Positions 1 to 7,171 of a DNA stretch of 9,577 nucleotides are shown here, one piece after another (position 1 is the stretch's first letter; each line of letters begins with the position of its first letter). Where the stretch lies: assembly GCA_028689195.1 (NCBI GenBank), contig JAQTWR010000074.1, positions 1-9,577 on the forward strand. Reading direction: 5' to 3'. The notes beneath the pieces were generated by a model. The model saw nothing but the letters and a program-made list of their open reading frames with translations. It searched no databases and was not told the origin of the DNA. This DNA is from Anaerolineales bacterium (GTDB taxonomy: Bacteria > Chloroflexota > Anaerolineae > Anaerolineales > Villigracilaceae). A program made the translations under genes and the position numbers.

Positions 1-4
1 CTTC

Positions 5-2116
5 ATGCTAGTACGCTCTCCCGTTTCCAAGCGCGTTCGCGTTTTACAAGTCAGCCTGATTGCCGCGGTCAGCATCGTTTCTTTTGCCGCGCTGATCTAT
101 CCGCTTGCGCTGCGTTCGACCACGCAGGCGGTGGATGTTGGCGATGTGGCGCCGCTTACCATGCAGGCGCCGCGCGACATCGAATATGTCAGCGAAGTAC
201 GCACAGTGGAATCGCGCAAAGCCGCCGAGAGCGCCGTACAGCCCGTTTATAGTTCGCCCGACCCGGCAATTGCACGCAAGCAAATCGAACGGCTTCGCGC
301 GGCGATGCAATATATTACCTCGGTGCGCGACGACTCGGAACTGTTCGCGGAGAAAAAAAAGGAAAAACTCGTCGCGCTCAGCGACGTTCGCTTGAAATCT
401 GAAACGATTGATTACCTGCTCGCCATTTCCAATTCGCGCTGGGAAACCGTGCAATCGGAAGCCTTGCGCGTTTTGGAGCAAATCATGCGCCGCGCCATCT
501 ATGAAGATAAATTGGAAGCCGCGCAGGCAAGCGTTTCTTCATCCGTCAGCCTGACTTTGAACGAACAACAATCCGAACTGGTCGCAGAACTGACGACCGC
601 CTTTGTGCTGCCAAACAGTTTTTACAGCGAGGAACTGACCGCCGTTGCGCGTCAGACCGCGCGCGACGCGATCAAACCTGTTGTGCAAACGTACAAGACA
701 GGCGAAACGATTGTGCCAGCCGGGGAAATTATCACGCCCGCCGATATGGAAGCCTTTCAACAACTCGGCATGATTCGCCCCGGTCAACGCTGGGAAGATT
801 CGCTCGGCGCAGGCGCGATTATTATTCTTTCGGCGGCTCTTATTCCGCTTTATTTTTTCCGCCGCAAACGCTATAACGTGGTCAACGACCCGCGCAGTAT
901 TATTGTGATGGCGCTCGTCTTTGTAGTCTTTTTACTCGGCGCGCGCTTGCTCGCCAACCGCACGCTCGCGCCCTACGCCTATCCGCTGCAAGCCGCAGGG
1001 CTGATTATCACCGCCTTATTTGGCTTGGAAGCCGGACTGGTCATCGCAATTCCGCTGGCGCTGATCGCCTCTTACGGCTTGCCAAATTCATTAGACCTTG
1101 CGCCGTTTTATTTATTCTCATCGCTGCTTGGCTTGCTCGTGCTTGGACCCGTGCGCCGCTTTTGGGGATTCGTCCGCGCGGGCGTCGCAATTACGCTTTC
1201 GGGGCTGGTCGTGTTGATGGCGTACCGCCTCCCCGTCGCAGCCCCCGATTGGCTCGGCGTCGTTCAATTTATTGCCGTCGCCTCGTTCGCGGGTTTTTCA
1301 GCCGCGAGCATTACGCTGCTGCTTCAATATCTTCTCGCGCAAACGCTTGGATTGACCACCGCGTTTCAACTGCTCGATATTTCGCGCCCCGATTTTCCGC
1401 TTTTGCAATTCTTCCTTCGCAACGCGCCGGGGACGTATCAACACAGTTTGCAGGTCGCAAACCTCGCGGAACAAGCCGCCGAAAAAATCGGCGCCGACCC
1501 GTTGCTGACGCGCGTCGGCGCGCAATTCCACGATATTGGCAAGGCGCTGAATCCCACTTTTTTCATCGAAAATCAAATCCCCGGAAGCGTCAACAAACAT
1601 CACGACATCGCGCCTGAAGAATCCGCCGCGACGATTATCCGCCACGTCACCGACGGAATCCAACTCGCAAAAAAATACCGTCTGCCGAGTCGCCTGCACG
1701 ATTTCATCCTTGAACATCACGGCTCGCTCATTACGCGCTATCAATACAATCAAGCGATGGAAGCCGCGGGCGGCGACGCGTCTAAAGTGGACATCGAAAA
1801 ATTCCGCTACCCGGGACCGCGCCCGCGTTCGCGCGAAACCGCGCTGCTCATGCTCGCCGACGCCGCCGAAGCCCGCGCCCGCGCCGAGCGTCCCGTCAGC
1901 GATGATGACCTGCGCGCGCTCGTCCGCAGTGTAATCGAAACCGTGCAAAAATTTCAACAACTCGACGACACGCTCTTGACTTTGCGCGACCTCACCCTCA
2001 TCGTCGAATCGTTCGTCGCCACTTTGCGCGGCGCGTATCATCCGCGCATTCAATACCCCAACGCGAGTATTCCCGACCAAAACGCGACCATTCTATCCAC
2101 ACGAAAAGAAAAATGA
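5..2116 (+). CDS. pgpH: PgpH-type 7TM-HD cyclic-di-AMP phosphodiesterase
   Basis: Membrane-bound HD hydrolase of the PgpH/YqfF family, which in Firmicutes degrades c-di-AMP to pApA. The order is: an N-terminal span (about 13-36), an extracellular 7TMR-HDED-type domain (about 40-265) containing the typical APRDIEYVSEVRT stretch, a block of about seven membrane spans (about 268-447), and a cytoplasmic HD domain (about 475-660). The metal-binding residues of the family are all present: H480 (TYQH), H509-D510 (HDIGK), H547, H571-H572 (EHHG) and D619 (MLADAAEA), so it should be active. At 703 residues it is close to the roughly 710 of Firmicutes homologues. The frame is open to the window's left edge with only four bases upstream, so the ATG at base 5 is provisional and a few N-terminal residues may be missing. 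Its stop overlaps the ybeY start (ATGA), implying translational coupling. Substrate assignment rests on family knowledge, not on direct evidence. Confidence 0.93.
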   Translation: MLVRSPVSKRVRVLQVSLIAAVSIVSFAALIYPLALRSTTQAVDVGDVAPLTMQAPRDIEYVSEVRTVESRKAAESAVQPVYSSPDPAIARKQIERLRAAMQYITSVRDDSELFAEKKKEKLVALSDVRLKSETIDYLLAISNSRWETVQSEALRVLEQIMRRAIYEDKLEAAQASVSSSVSLTLNEQQSELVAELTTAFVLPNSFYSEELTAVARQTARDAIKPVVQTYKTGETIVPAGEIITPADMEAFQQLGMIRPGQRWEDSLGAGAIIILSAALIPLYFFRRKRYNVVNDPRSIIVMALVFVVFLLGARLLANRTLAPYAYPLQAAGLIITALFGLEAGLVIAIPLALIASYGLPNSLDLAPFYLFSSLLGLLVLGPVRRFWGFVRAGVAITLSGLVVLMAYRLPVAAPDWLGVVQFIAVASFAGFSAASITLLLQYLLAQTLGLTTAFQLLDISRPDFPLLQFFLRNAPGTYQHSLQVANLAEQAAEKIGADPLLTRVGAQFHDIGKALNPTFFIENQIPGSVNKHHDIAPEESAATIIRHVTDGIQLAKKYRLPSRLHDFILEHHGSLITRYQYNQAMEAAGGDASKVDIEKFRYPGPRPRSRETALLMLADAAEARARAERPVSDDDLRALVRSVIETVQKFQQLDDTLLTLRDLTLIVESFVATLRGAYHPRIQYPNASIPDQNATILSTRKEK

Positions 2117-2562
2117 TCAATATAGATTCTCAATACGAATTTTCGGATAACGCGCTTTTAGAACGCGCGGCGCGCTTCGCGCTCGACCACCAATCTGCGC
2201 CTGCAAACGCGGAGTTGACCATCGTCCTCGCGGATGACGCGCAGCTCCGCGAATTGAACCGCGAATATCTCGGCATTGATTCGCCCACCGACGTGCTCTC
2301 CTTCCCCTCCTCCGAGATTGATCCCGAAACGGACGCGCCGTATCTCGGCGATATTATTCTTTCGATTCCGCGCGCAACGCAGCAAGCGCAAGCCGCAGGG
2401 CATCGCATGGAAGAAGAAGCGCAACTGCTCGTCGTGCATGGAACGCTGCACCTGCTTGGACACGACCACGCCGAACCTGCGGATAAAACCCGTATGTGGC
2501 AGGCGCAGGCTGAGATTATGGTGAAACTTGGCTTGTCGCATGTGCGGGTTGTGGAAGAATAA
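2113..2562 (+). CDS. ybeY: YbeY endoribonuclease, rRNA maturation factor
   Basis: Single-domain zinc endoribonuclease of the UPF0054/YbeY family, involved in 16S rRNA 3'-end processing and ribosome quality control in the cytoplasm. The signature is the three-histidine metal site H109-x3-H113-x5-H119 in HGTLHLLGHDH, equivalent to E. coli H114, H118 and H124. The upstream core motif SPTDVLSFP (57-65) and the strand YLGDIILS (77-84) are also typical. The length of 149 residues is normal for the family. The ATG overlaps the pgpH stop in an ATGA; only a weak purine-rich stretch (aaaagaa) precedes it, which fits translational coupling to pgpH. YbeY next to PgpH and DgkA is a recurrent order in Firmicutes, where PhoH usually lies further upstream. 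Identification is secure; the exact RNA substrate here is inferred from the family. Confidence 0.96.
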   Translation: MINIDSQYEFSDNALLERAARFALDHQSAPANAELTIVLADDAQLRELNREYLGIDSPTDVLSFPSSEIDPETDAPYLGDIILSIPRATQQAQAAGHRMEEEAQLLVVHGTLHLLGHDHAEPADKTRMWQAQAEIMVKLGLSHVRVVEE

Positions 2563-2563
2563 T

Positions 2564-2614
2564 TTTACGGATTACGGATTACGCATCGCGTATTACGAAA
2601 TGCGTGATGCGTAA
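2564..2614. repeat. Heptamer-based inverted repeat between ybeY and dgkA
   Basis: From 2564 to 2612 the gap reads as seven consecutive 7-base units, beginning TTTACGG, ATTACGG, ATTACGC and ending with units of the complementary type (AATGCGT, GATGCGT). The 36 bases 2579-2614 fold into a 16-pair stem with two G-U wobbles and the 4-base loop ACGA. It begins one base after the ybeY stop and ends six bases before the dgkA ATG. No T-run follows on either strand, so it does not resemble an intrinsic terminator. It may act on mRNA stability or dgkA translation, or be a mobile palindromic repeat; this is inference. Confidence 0.75.
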
Positions 2615-2620
2615 AAAGCC

Positions 2621-3010
2621 ATGAAAAACTTCATTCTTTCCCGCATCGAATCTTTCCGCCACGCTTTTCGCGGATGGCATTATGTTTTACGCACTCAAAA
2701 AAACGCATGGATACACAGCGTCATTGCGACGTTTGTATTTTTTATGGGGCTTTGGCTGCAACTCCCCGCGCGCGACTGGGCTGTGATTATCTTAACAACC
2801 GCCGTCGTGTTCGCCGCAGAATTTATGAATACGTCCATCGAAACCGTCATTGACCTCGCCAGCCCCGACAAGCATCCGCTCGCCAAAATCGGCAAGGATG
2901 TCGGCGCGGCGGCGGTTTTGGTCGCCGCGCTCGCCGCGATATTAATTGGACTTTTGATTCTCGGTCCGCCGCTGTGGGCGAAATTCATTTTCCTATTCCC
3001 TAATCTCTGA
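2621..3010 (+). CDS. dgkA: Undecaprenol/diacylglycerol kinase (DgkA family)
   Basis: Small integral membrane lipid kinase of the prokaryotic DgkA family, 129 residues, with three membrane spans (about 33-49, 54-71 and 94-118). Such enzymes phosphorylate diacylglycerol or, in Gram-positives, undecaprenol, feeding lipid-carrier recycling for cell-wall synthesis. The catalytic block E67-x2-N70-x3-E74 (EFMNTSIETVID) and K92-D93 (GKDVGAAAVL) match E. coli E69, N72, E76, K94 and D95. The glutamate corresponding to E. coli E28 appears to be Q26 (RTQKNAWIH), a substitution worth noting because that residue helps bind metal. No Shine-Dalgarno is visible; a long hairpin ends six bases upstream of the ATG. 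It follows ybeY in the same direction and its stop lies two bases from the stop of the converging protease gene. Lipid substrate is not decided by the sequence. Confidence 0.92.
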   Translation: MKNFILSRIESFRHAFRGWHYVLRTQKNAWIHSVIATFVFFMGLWLQLPARDWAVIILTTAVVFAAEFMNTSIETVIDLASPDKHPLAKIGKDVGAAAVLVAALAAILIGLLILGPPLWAKFIFLFPNL

Positions 3011-3012
3011 CC

Positions 3013-5328
3013 CTACTTCCCTAACGCCTGCTTCACCGCCGCGTAAACATCCACAACGCCATAACCATAGGCGTTATTCGGCGTATCGCCTGTGAAGCAC
3101 CCCGTAGATTTTTCGCCGGTATAAGGCTGCGCGGTTTCGATAATAAGATTTTCAGTTTTCTTAATATCGCCGATAAGTTTTGGCTGCGCCGACCATATCA
3201 ACGCGACTGCGCCGACAAGATGAGGTCCAGCCATTGAAGTTCCGCTTTCCGCGCCGTACGTCCCTTTGGGAAGCGAGGAAAGGATATTTACGCCGGGCGC
3301 GACAATATCGGGTTTGACGCGTTTCGACCCATCCACAACGACGGGACCGCGGCTGCTGAATTCCGCCACGTTGCCGAGCTGATCAATCGCGCCGACGGAG
3401 AAAACAGAATCGTATAACGAAAGCGGCGATTCGACCGTCTCGCAATTTGGTCCATCGTTGCCCGTCGAAACGACCACGAAAATTCCCGCGTTTCTTAAAT
3501 TATCCGCCGCGTATAACAGCGCCTTTGGGTCGCAGCCTTCGAGCGCGGGACAGCCCCACGAGTTGTTCATCACATGCGCGGCTCTGGTTGGGTCGCCGTC
3601 AGTGAAAGGGTCGCCGTCATGCGGAAACGGCGCAAGCATAAGTTGCATACAATCCAAATACAGCGCGGGATTCGAGAGATTTCTATCGAGGTTTACGCAG
3701 CCAATCCACGTTGCCTTGGGCGCAACGCCGATACCATCCGCGCCGAGGATCGTCCCCAGCGTATGCGTGCCGTGACCAATCTCGTCGTGCGGCGCGGACG
3801 TATTGCTCCACGGGTCGAACCAGTTGTAATCGTCGCCTTGATTCAATCCGCGATATTGTTCGCGCAGCGCGGGATGACCTGCATCCACGCCCGTATCAGA
3901 CTGACCCACCACAATTCCTTCGCCGCGTATATGAAATTCGCGCCAGACTTTATCCGCGCCGATCATGGAAATATTCCACTCCGCGCCGCTGTCGCGGGCG
4001 GAGATAAATCCGGGTTGAGGTTCGTCTTCGGGGGCGAAGCGCAATCGCGGGCTGTGAAGGACGCGTCCTACATCGGGGCGGGTTCTCAAATAAAGTTCGA
4101 GCAAAATCCCGCCGCGCGCCTCCATCGCATTTTCCAAATAATAGGGCTTGTATTCGATATTCGCTTTTTCAAAAAAACTTCGCAAATCGGCTTGAGTCTT
4201 GTTTGCGTGTTCGGTTAATTTTTTATACGTTTTGCCCAGTCTTTCATTGCGGTCGGCAACCTTTGCAACGGACGAAATATCAGCCTGATCTTTCAAGATG
4301 ATGAAAAGCCTGTCGCCGTAATTGCCGGGATGACCGAGCATGAAGAATAACGCGATGACGAAAATCCAGACGACGCCCGCGCCCGCCCAACCGACCGCGC
4401 GTTTGATTCTTGGACCCGATGTTGATTCTGTTCCCCGACGCAATCCTACCGCGATGAGACCCGTCATCCCGCCGACGACGAATACAATAGCGGAAGTTTT
4501 TGCCGCAATGCCGCCGATGTCGCCCAATTCGATTGTGAGTTCGGTCGGGTCGAACATCGCCAGCGCCGCGAATGTCAATAAAGTTATCGCCGCGCCCGCC
4601 GCAAATTTCGACGGCATAACCGCCGCGATTGCAAACGAAAACGACGGAAGGATTACAAGCAAAAGCAATTGCGCTCCGTCATAACCGATGGCAGAGCCGA
4701 GCAAGGCGAGCGCCGCGCCAATGCCGACGCCGTCTAGCAATAAATTTCCCGTTGTTGATTCGATCAATACGGCGGCAAACAAACCAAAGGCAAGGCTGGC
4801 AAGCAGGCTGAAAAAAATATCGCTAAAAGAACCGAACGAGCCGTAAAGCAGGTAAGGCGCAAAGCCGATTCCTGCGATGACCAATCCAAACGGCAGCGAA
4901 GCGCGCTCCCATGTTATTTTGTTTTTGCGGAGAAAAATCACGCCGCCCGCGCCAATTCCGCAAATGAGGAATTGCGCGATAGCGCCAATCTGGTCGTAGT
5001 TGGGGTCGAGCGTTTTCAAAAACAAGGCGGGCAAACCCGCAATCGCCGCGCCGAATAATCCCGCGTAAATCGGTTTGAAGCGTTCGTCTTTTGTGAAGCG
5101 CCACAAGGCGGCTGTGACAATGGTCATCACAACGGTTTGCGCGGCTAACCCGATTAAGCCCGCCCGCGCGAGCATCTTCGCGCTCAAAGAAATGATTGCG
5201 CTTTGTTCGATTGACCAAACGACAAAATGATAGACAAACAAACAAAGCGGCAGCGGCAGCGCGAAGAGCAGAAATAAAATCAACGCGCCTGTAGAACGGT
5301 TTTGCGGTTCGGGAATGGACTCTTCCAT
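3013..5328 (-). CDS. Membrane-anchored subtilisin-like (S8) protease, bacillopeptidase F-like
   Basis: A 771-residue protein joining a multi-span membrane region to a subtilase. Residues 14-332 hold about 11 hydrophobic spans. Residues about 346-424 resemble an inhibitor I9-type propeptide (NKTQADLRSFFEKANIEY, then RPDVGRV). The catalytic domain (about 450-765) has D478 (SDTGVD), H519 (GHGTHTLG), the oxyanion N624 (STGNDGPN) and S698 (SGTSMAGP), so it should be active. Phrases such as WIGCVNLDRN, LMLAPFP and NNSWGC point to the bacillopeptidase F-like branch. Six cysteines (544, 560, 593, 599, 629, 744) suggest disulfides in an exported domain, and an odd number of spans would put it outside. 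The start at 5328 is preferred over an in-frame ATG at 5442, because AGGAG lies 8 bases upstream and the longer form would run into the preceding gene. Substrate and the role of the membrane region are unknown. Confidence 0.9.
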   Translation of the reverse strand: MEESIPEPQNRSTGALILFLLFALPLPLCLFVYHFVVWSIEQSAIISLSAKMLARAGLIGLAAQTVVMTIVTAALWRFTKDERFKPIYAGLFGAAIAGLPALFLKTLDPNYDQIGAIAQFLICGIGAGGVIFLRKNKITWERASLPFGLVIAGIGFAPYLLYGSFGSFSDIFFSLLASLAFGLFAAVLIESTTGNLLLDGVGIGAALALLGSAIGYDGAQLLLLVILPSFSFAIAAVMPSKFAAGAAITLLTFAALAMFDPTELTIELGDIGGIAAKTSAIVFVVGGMTGLIAVGLRRGTESTSGPRIKRAVGWAGAGVVWIFVIALFFMLGHPGNYGDRLFIILKDQADISSVAKVADRNERLGKTYKKLTEHANKTQADLRSFFEKANIEYKPYYLENAMEARGGILLELYLRTRPDVGRVLHSPRLRFAPEDEPQPGFISARDSGAEWNISMIGADKVWREFHIRGEGIVVGQSDTGVDAGHPALREQYRGLNQGDDYNWFDPWSNTSAPHDEIGHGTHTLGTILGADGIGVAPKATWIGCVNLDRNLSNPALYLDCMQLMLAPFPHDGDPFTDGDPTRAAHVMNNSWGCPALEGCDPKALLYAADNLRNAGIFVVVSTGNDGPNCETVESPLSLYDSVFSVGAIDQLGNVAEFSSRGPVVVDGSKRVKPDIVAPGVNILSSLPKGTYGAESGTSMAGPHLVGAVALIWSAQPKLIGDIKKTENLIIETAQPYTGEKSTGCFTGDTPNNAYGYGVVDVYAAVKQALGK

Positions 5329-5336
5329 TTTTGATT

Positions 5337-5341
5337 CTCCT
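5337..5341 (-). promoter_or_regulatory. Ribosome binding site fixing the protease start
   Basis: On the minus strand AGGAG lies 8 bases before the ATG at 5328, inside the 25-base gap after the YczE-family gene's stop. It supports the shorter protease start and argues against the in-frame ATG at 5442. Confidence 0.75.
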
Positions 5342-5353
5342 GCCTGCAACTCG

Positions 5354-6001
5354 CTAATCCTCCGGCGCTTGGGGAATTTCGGCTTCGGGTCCGTGCGGAT
5401 GGACGTTGAACAATTTGAATCCCCATTGCACCGAAGGTCCAATCAGCAGGGCGAAAACGACCGTGCCGATTCCCGCGGGACCGCCGATCAGCCAGCCGAT
5501 GGATACCACCGCCACCTCGATAAATCCGCGCGCCACGCGCAGGCTTAATCCCGTTGTGCGTTTGATCGCCAGCATCAAACTATCGCGCGGACCCGCGCCC
5601 GCATCCACGCCGATATAGATTGCGCTTGCCATGCCCATCAAAAATATTGCCAGCAGCAACATCCCAATTTGCAAAGGCAGGTTTTTATAAATGGGCGGGA
5701 TGAGCCAAAGCGCGAGGTCTTCCCATGGACCAATAGTGAGGATGTTTACCAGCGTTCCCCAGCCGATTTTTTCGCGCAAAATCAACGCGCCCGATAAGAC
5801 GATGAATCCCATAATGACGGTCATTGTTCCGGGCGTGATATGCAAAATCTTCGAGAGCGCCACTTCCAAAACAGCCCACGCGCTTGTGCCGAGATTTCCG
5901 CGAATCATCAGCGCAATAGACAAGCCGAACAACATAAAGCCAAATTCGATTCTGATAAAGTCGCGGGCAAACGTGTTCCAACGGATAGATTTTATTAACA
6001 A
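5354..6001 (-). CDS. YczE-family integral membrane protein (YczE/YyaS/YitT group)
   Basis: A 215-residue membrane protein with about six spans (roughly 17-34, 58-75, 80-102, 110-132, 150-172, 176-196). Family landmarks are the N-terminal FGLSIALMIRGNLGTSAWAVLE, the central GVDAGAGPRDSLM (131-143), which is the most diagnostic, E162, and GWLIGGPAGIGT (169-180). These match the YczE group; the biochemical function of the family is not established, though it is often discussed as a transporter-like or membrane-accessory protein. The start is a TTG at 6001 with AGGAG five bases upstream, followed by a basic stretch leading into the first span; the next methionine, at residue 23, would cut that span. 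It lies 48 bases after the acyltransferase stop and 25 bases before the protease start, so it is probably cotranscribed with both. The C-terminal tail is polar and proline-rich (HPHGPEAEIPQAPED). Confidence 0.82.
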   Translation of the reverse strand: MLIKSIRWNTFARDFIRIEFGFMLFGLSIALMIRGNLGTSAWAVLEVALSKILHITPGTMTVIMGFIVLSGALILREKIGWGTLVNILTIGPWEDLALWLIPPIYKNLPLQIGMLLLAIFLMGMASAIYIGVDAGAGPRDSLMLAIKRTTGLSLRVARGFIEVAVVSIGWLIGGPAGIGTVVFALLIGPSVQWGFKLFNVHPHGPEAEIPQAPED

Positions 6002-6006
6002 GGAGA

Positions 6007-6011
6007 CTCCT
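6007..6011 (-). promoter_or_regulatory. Ribosome binding site for a TTG start (yczE-like gene)
   Basis: Minus-strand AGGAG is separated by five bases from the TTG at 6001. The site decides the start because no ATG or GTG lies near it. The same bases form a small palindrome (AGGAGACTCCT, 6001-6011) that could partly hide the site in the mRNA. Confidence 0.65.
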
Positions 6012-6049
6012 GAATTTTATTTATAAATAGTCTTGCGCGGCAAAAGGAT

Positions 6050-7171
6050 TTAATGCTCTAATTTCCAAATGATTTTCTTTCCGAGATTCATGCCATAAAC
6101 TTCTACAAATTGATAGGTTATCGCGGCAACCAGCGAGGAAATAATCAGCGCGGCGATAAAATAAACTGCGAACTGCGCCGTTTTTCCAAAATAAGCGTCT
6201 AATGGAAACCAAAGTTTTATCTGCAATAAGACGGGATAATGGACAAAATACAATCCATAACTGACCTTTCCAATCCAGCGGGTAACGGGATTGACGAGGA
6301 TTTTGTTCGGGTTGAAGTAAAGTCCCAACGTAAACGTTAGAAAGGCAAGCCCGTAGAAAAAATAAATAGGAATCAAATTCTGGTACGAACTTACGTCGAG
6401 AAAAGAGGCGAACATAAACAGCGCGGCAAACGTCAAAGCGCCGCCGAGAATTTTATCGTAAGCGCGTTCGCGCTGACGCAAAACCTGATACGCTAAAACG
6501 CCCAGCCCAAAAATCGGCAGTTGAGAAAAAAGCCATAAATCAAAATATCTATGAACCAGATAACCGGGGAAATATTGAATGAGAAAGGGCTCGTACAGCG
6601 CGACCAGTATCTTTTGCAGAGTCAGGCTGACGACGATAAAAATCAGGGTCGCGCCTTTGTCTTTGAGGATTTTATAAAGATACGGAATCATCAGGTAGAA
6701 GGTCATCTCCACCGCAATTGACCAGCCTAACGGAATAATGGCGTTGATCGCTTCGGGATGCCAGCCGTTCAAAAAAAGAACCGTCGAAAGATATTGCAGC
6801 CAGCCAATTCCATTGGGCGCCCAATAATTCGGTCCCGTCCCAAACCTGAGCGTATAGAAAAAAATGGCAAGATAGAAGAGCGGCGCGATCCTGAAGAATC
6901 TCCGTATAAAAAAATTGAGCGTCGGATTTTTCTCGACGCGGCGGCGCTGATCGGTGGACAGGAATAAAGTCAATGCGCTGACCACATAAAAAAGTTGTAC
7001 GCCGTACACGCCCCTCGAAGCGACCAACCTTAAGAGCGGCAGGCTTGGACTGACAATCAATGTTGTGTGCGTAAAAATCACCATTAAAATCGCAAACCCG
7101 CGCAGCGCGTCTATAAATTCATAGCGATTGATTTCCACTTGATTTTTCATAGGCGGTTCGAGCGCGCTCAT
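6050..7171 (-). CDS. Acyltransferase family 3 membrane protein (OafA/YrhL-like)
   Basis: A 373-residue, roughly ten-span membrane protein of the acyltransferase-3 family (PF01757), which typically O-acylates sugars of surface polysaccharides, lipids or antibiotics. The signature RYEFIDALRGFAILMVIFTH contains the likely catalytic H35. Further family marks are GVYGVQLFYVVSA (55-66; the usual SG is SA here), IRRFFRIAPLFYL (89-101), PLGWSIAVEMTFYL (147-160) and VSYGLYFVHYPVLL (303-316). The length is typical and there is no SGNH domain. The ATG overlaps the pheA stop (ATGA). A second ATG at 7150 (residue 8) lacks an upstream Shine-Dalgarno, so the overlapping start is preferred. The gene is noticeably AT-rich: four 60-base lines counted by hand gave about 42% GC against 56% for four lines of pheA, hinting at a different origin. 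The acceptor molecule cannot be told from sequence. Confidence 0.9.
   Translation of the reverse strand: MSALEPPMKNQVEINRYEFIDALRGFAILMVIFTHTTLIVSPSLPLLRLVASRGVYGVQLFYVVSALTLFLSTDQRRRVEKNPTLNFFIRRFFRIAPLFYLAIFFYTLRFGTGPNYWAPNGIGWLQYLSTVLFLNGWHPEAINAIIPLGWSIAVEMTFYLMIPYLYKILKDKGATLIFIVVSLTLQKILVALYEPFLIQYFPGYLVHRYFDLWLFSQLPIFGLGVLAYQVLRQRERAYDKILGGALTFAALFMFASFLDVSSYQNLIPIYFFYGLAFLTFTLGLYFNPNKILVNPVTRWIGKVSYGLYFVHYPVLLQIKLWFPLDAYFGKTAQFAVYFIAALIISSLVAAITYQFVEVYGMNLGKKIIWKLEH

Noticed and set aside
1298..2080. Long open frame of 260 codons on the minus strand opposite pgpH
   Set aside because: It lies entirely inside the conserved HD-domain part of pgpH and its translation shows no recognisable motif; such mirror frames are expected in GC-biased codons.
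2579..2614. Intrinsic terminator after ybeY
   Set aside because: The stem is long but has no T-run on either strand, and dgkA follows at once in the same direction.
2607..2624. Five-codon ORF (ATG to TGA) overlapping the dgkA start as ATGA
   Set aside because: It lies in the right arm of the heptamer palindrome and has no ribosome site; most likely coincidence.
3574..4218. Open frame of 214 codons on the plus strand opposite the protease gene
   Set aside because: It is antisense to the conserved catalytic domain and has no recognisable motif or good ribosome site.
5329..5442. N-terminal extension of the protease starting at 5442
   Set aside because: The extra 38 residues overlap the end of the YczE-family gene and lack membrane or family character, while the ATG at 5328 has AGGAG at good spacing.
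6018..6029. Perfect AT palindrome TATTTATAAATA upstream of the YczE-family gene
   Set aside because: Short AT palindromes arise easily by chance, and no matching -35 box could be paired with it convincingly.
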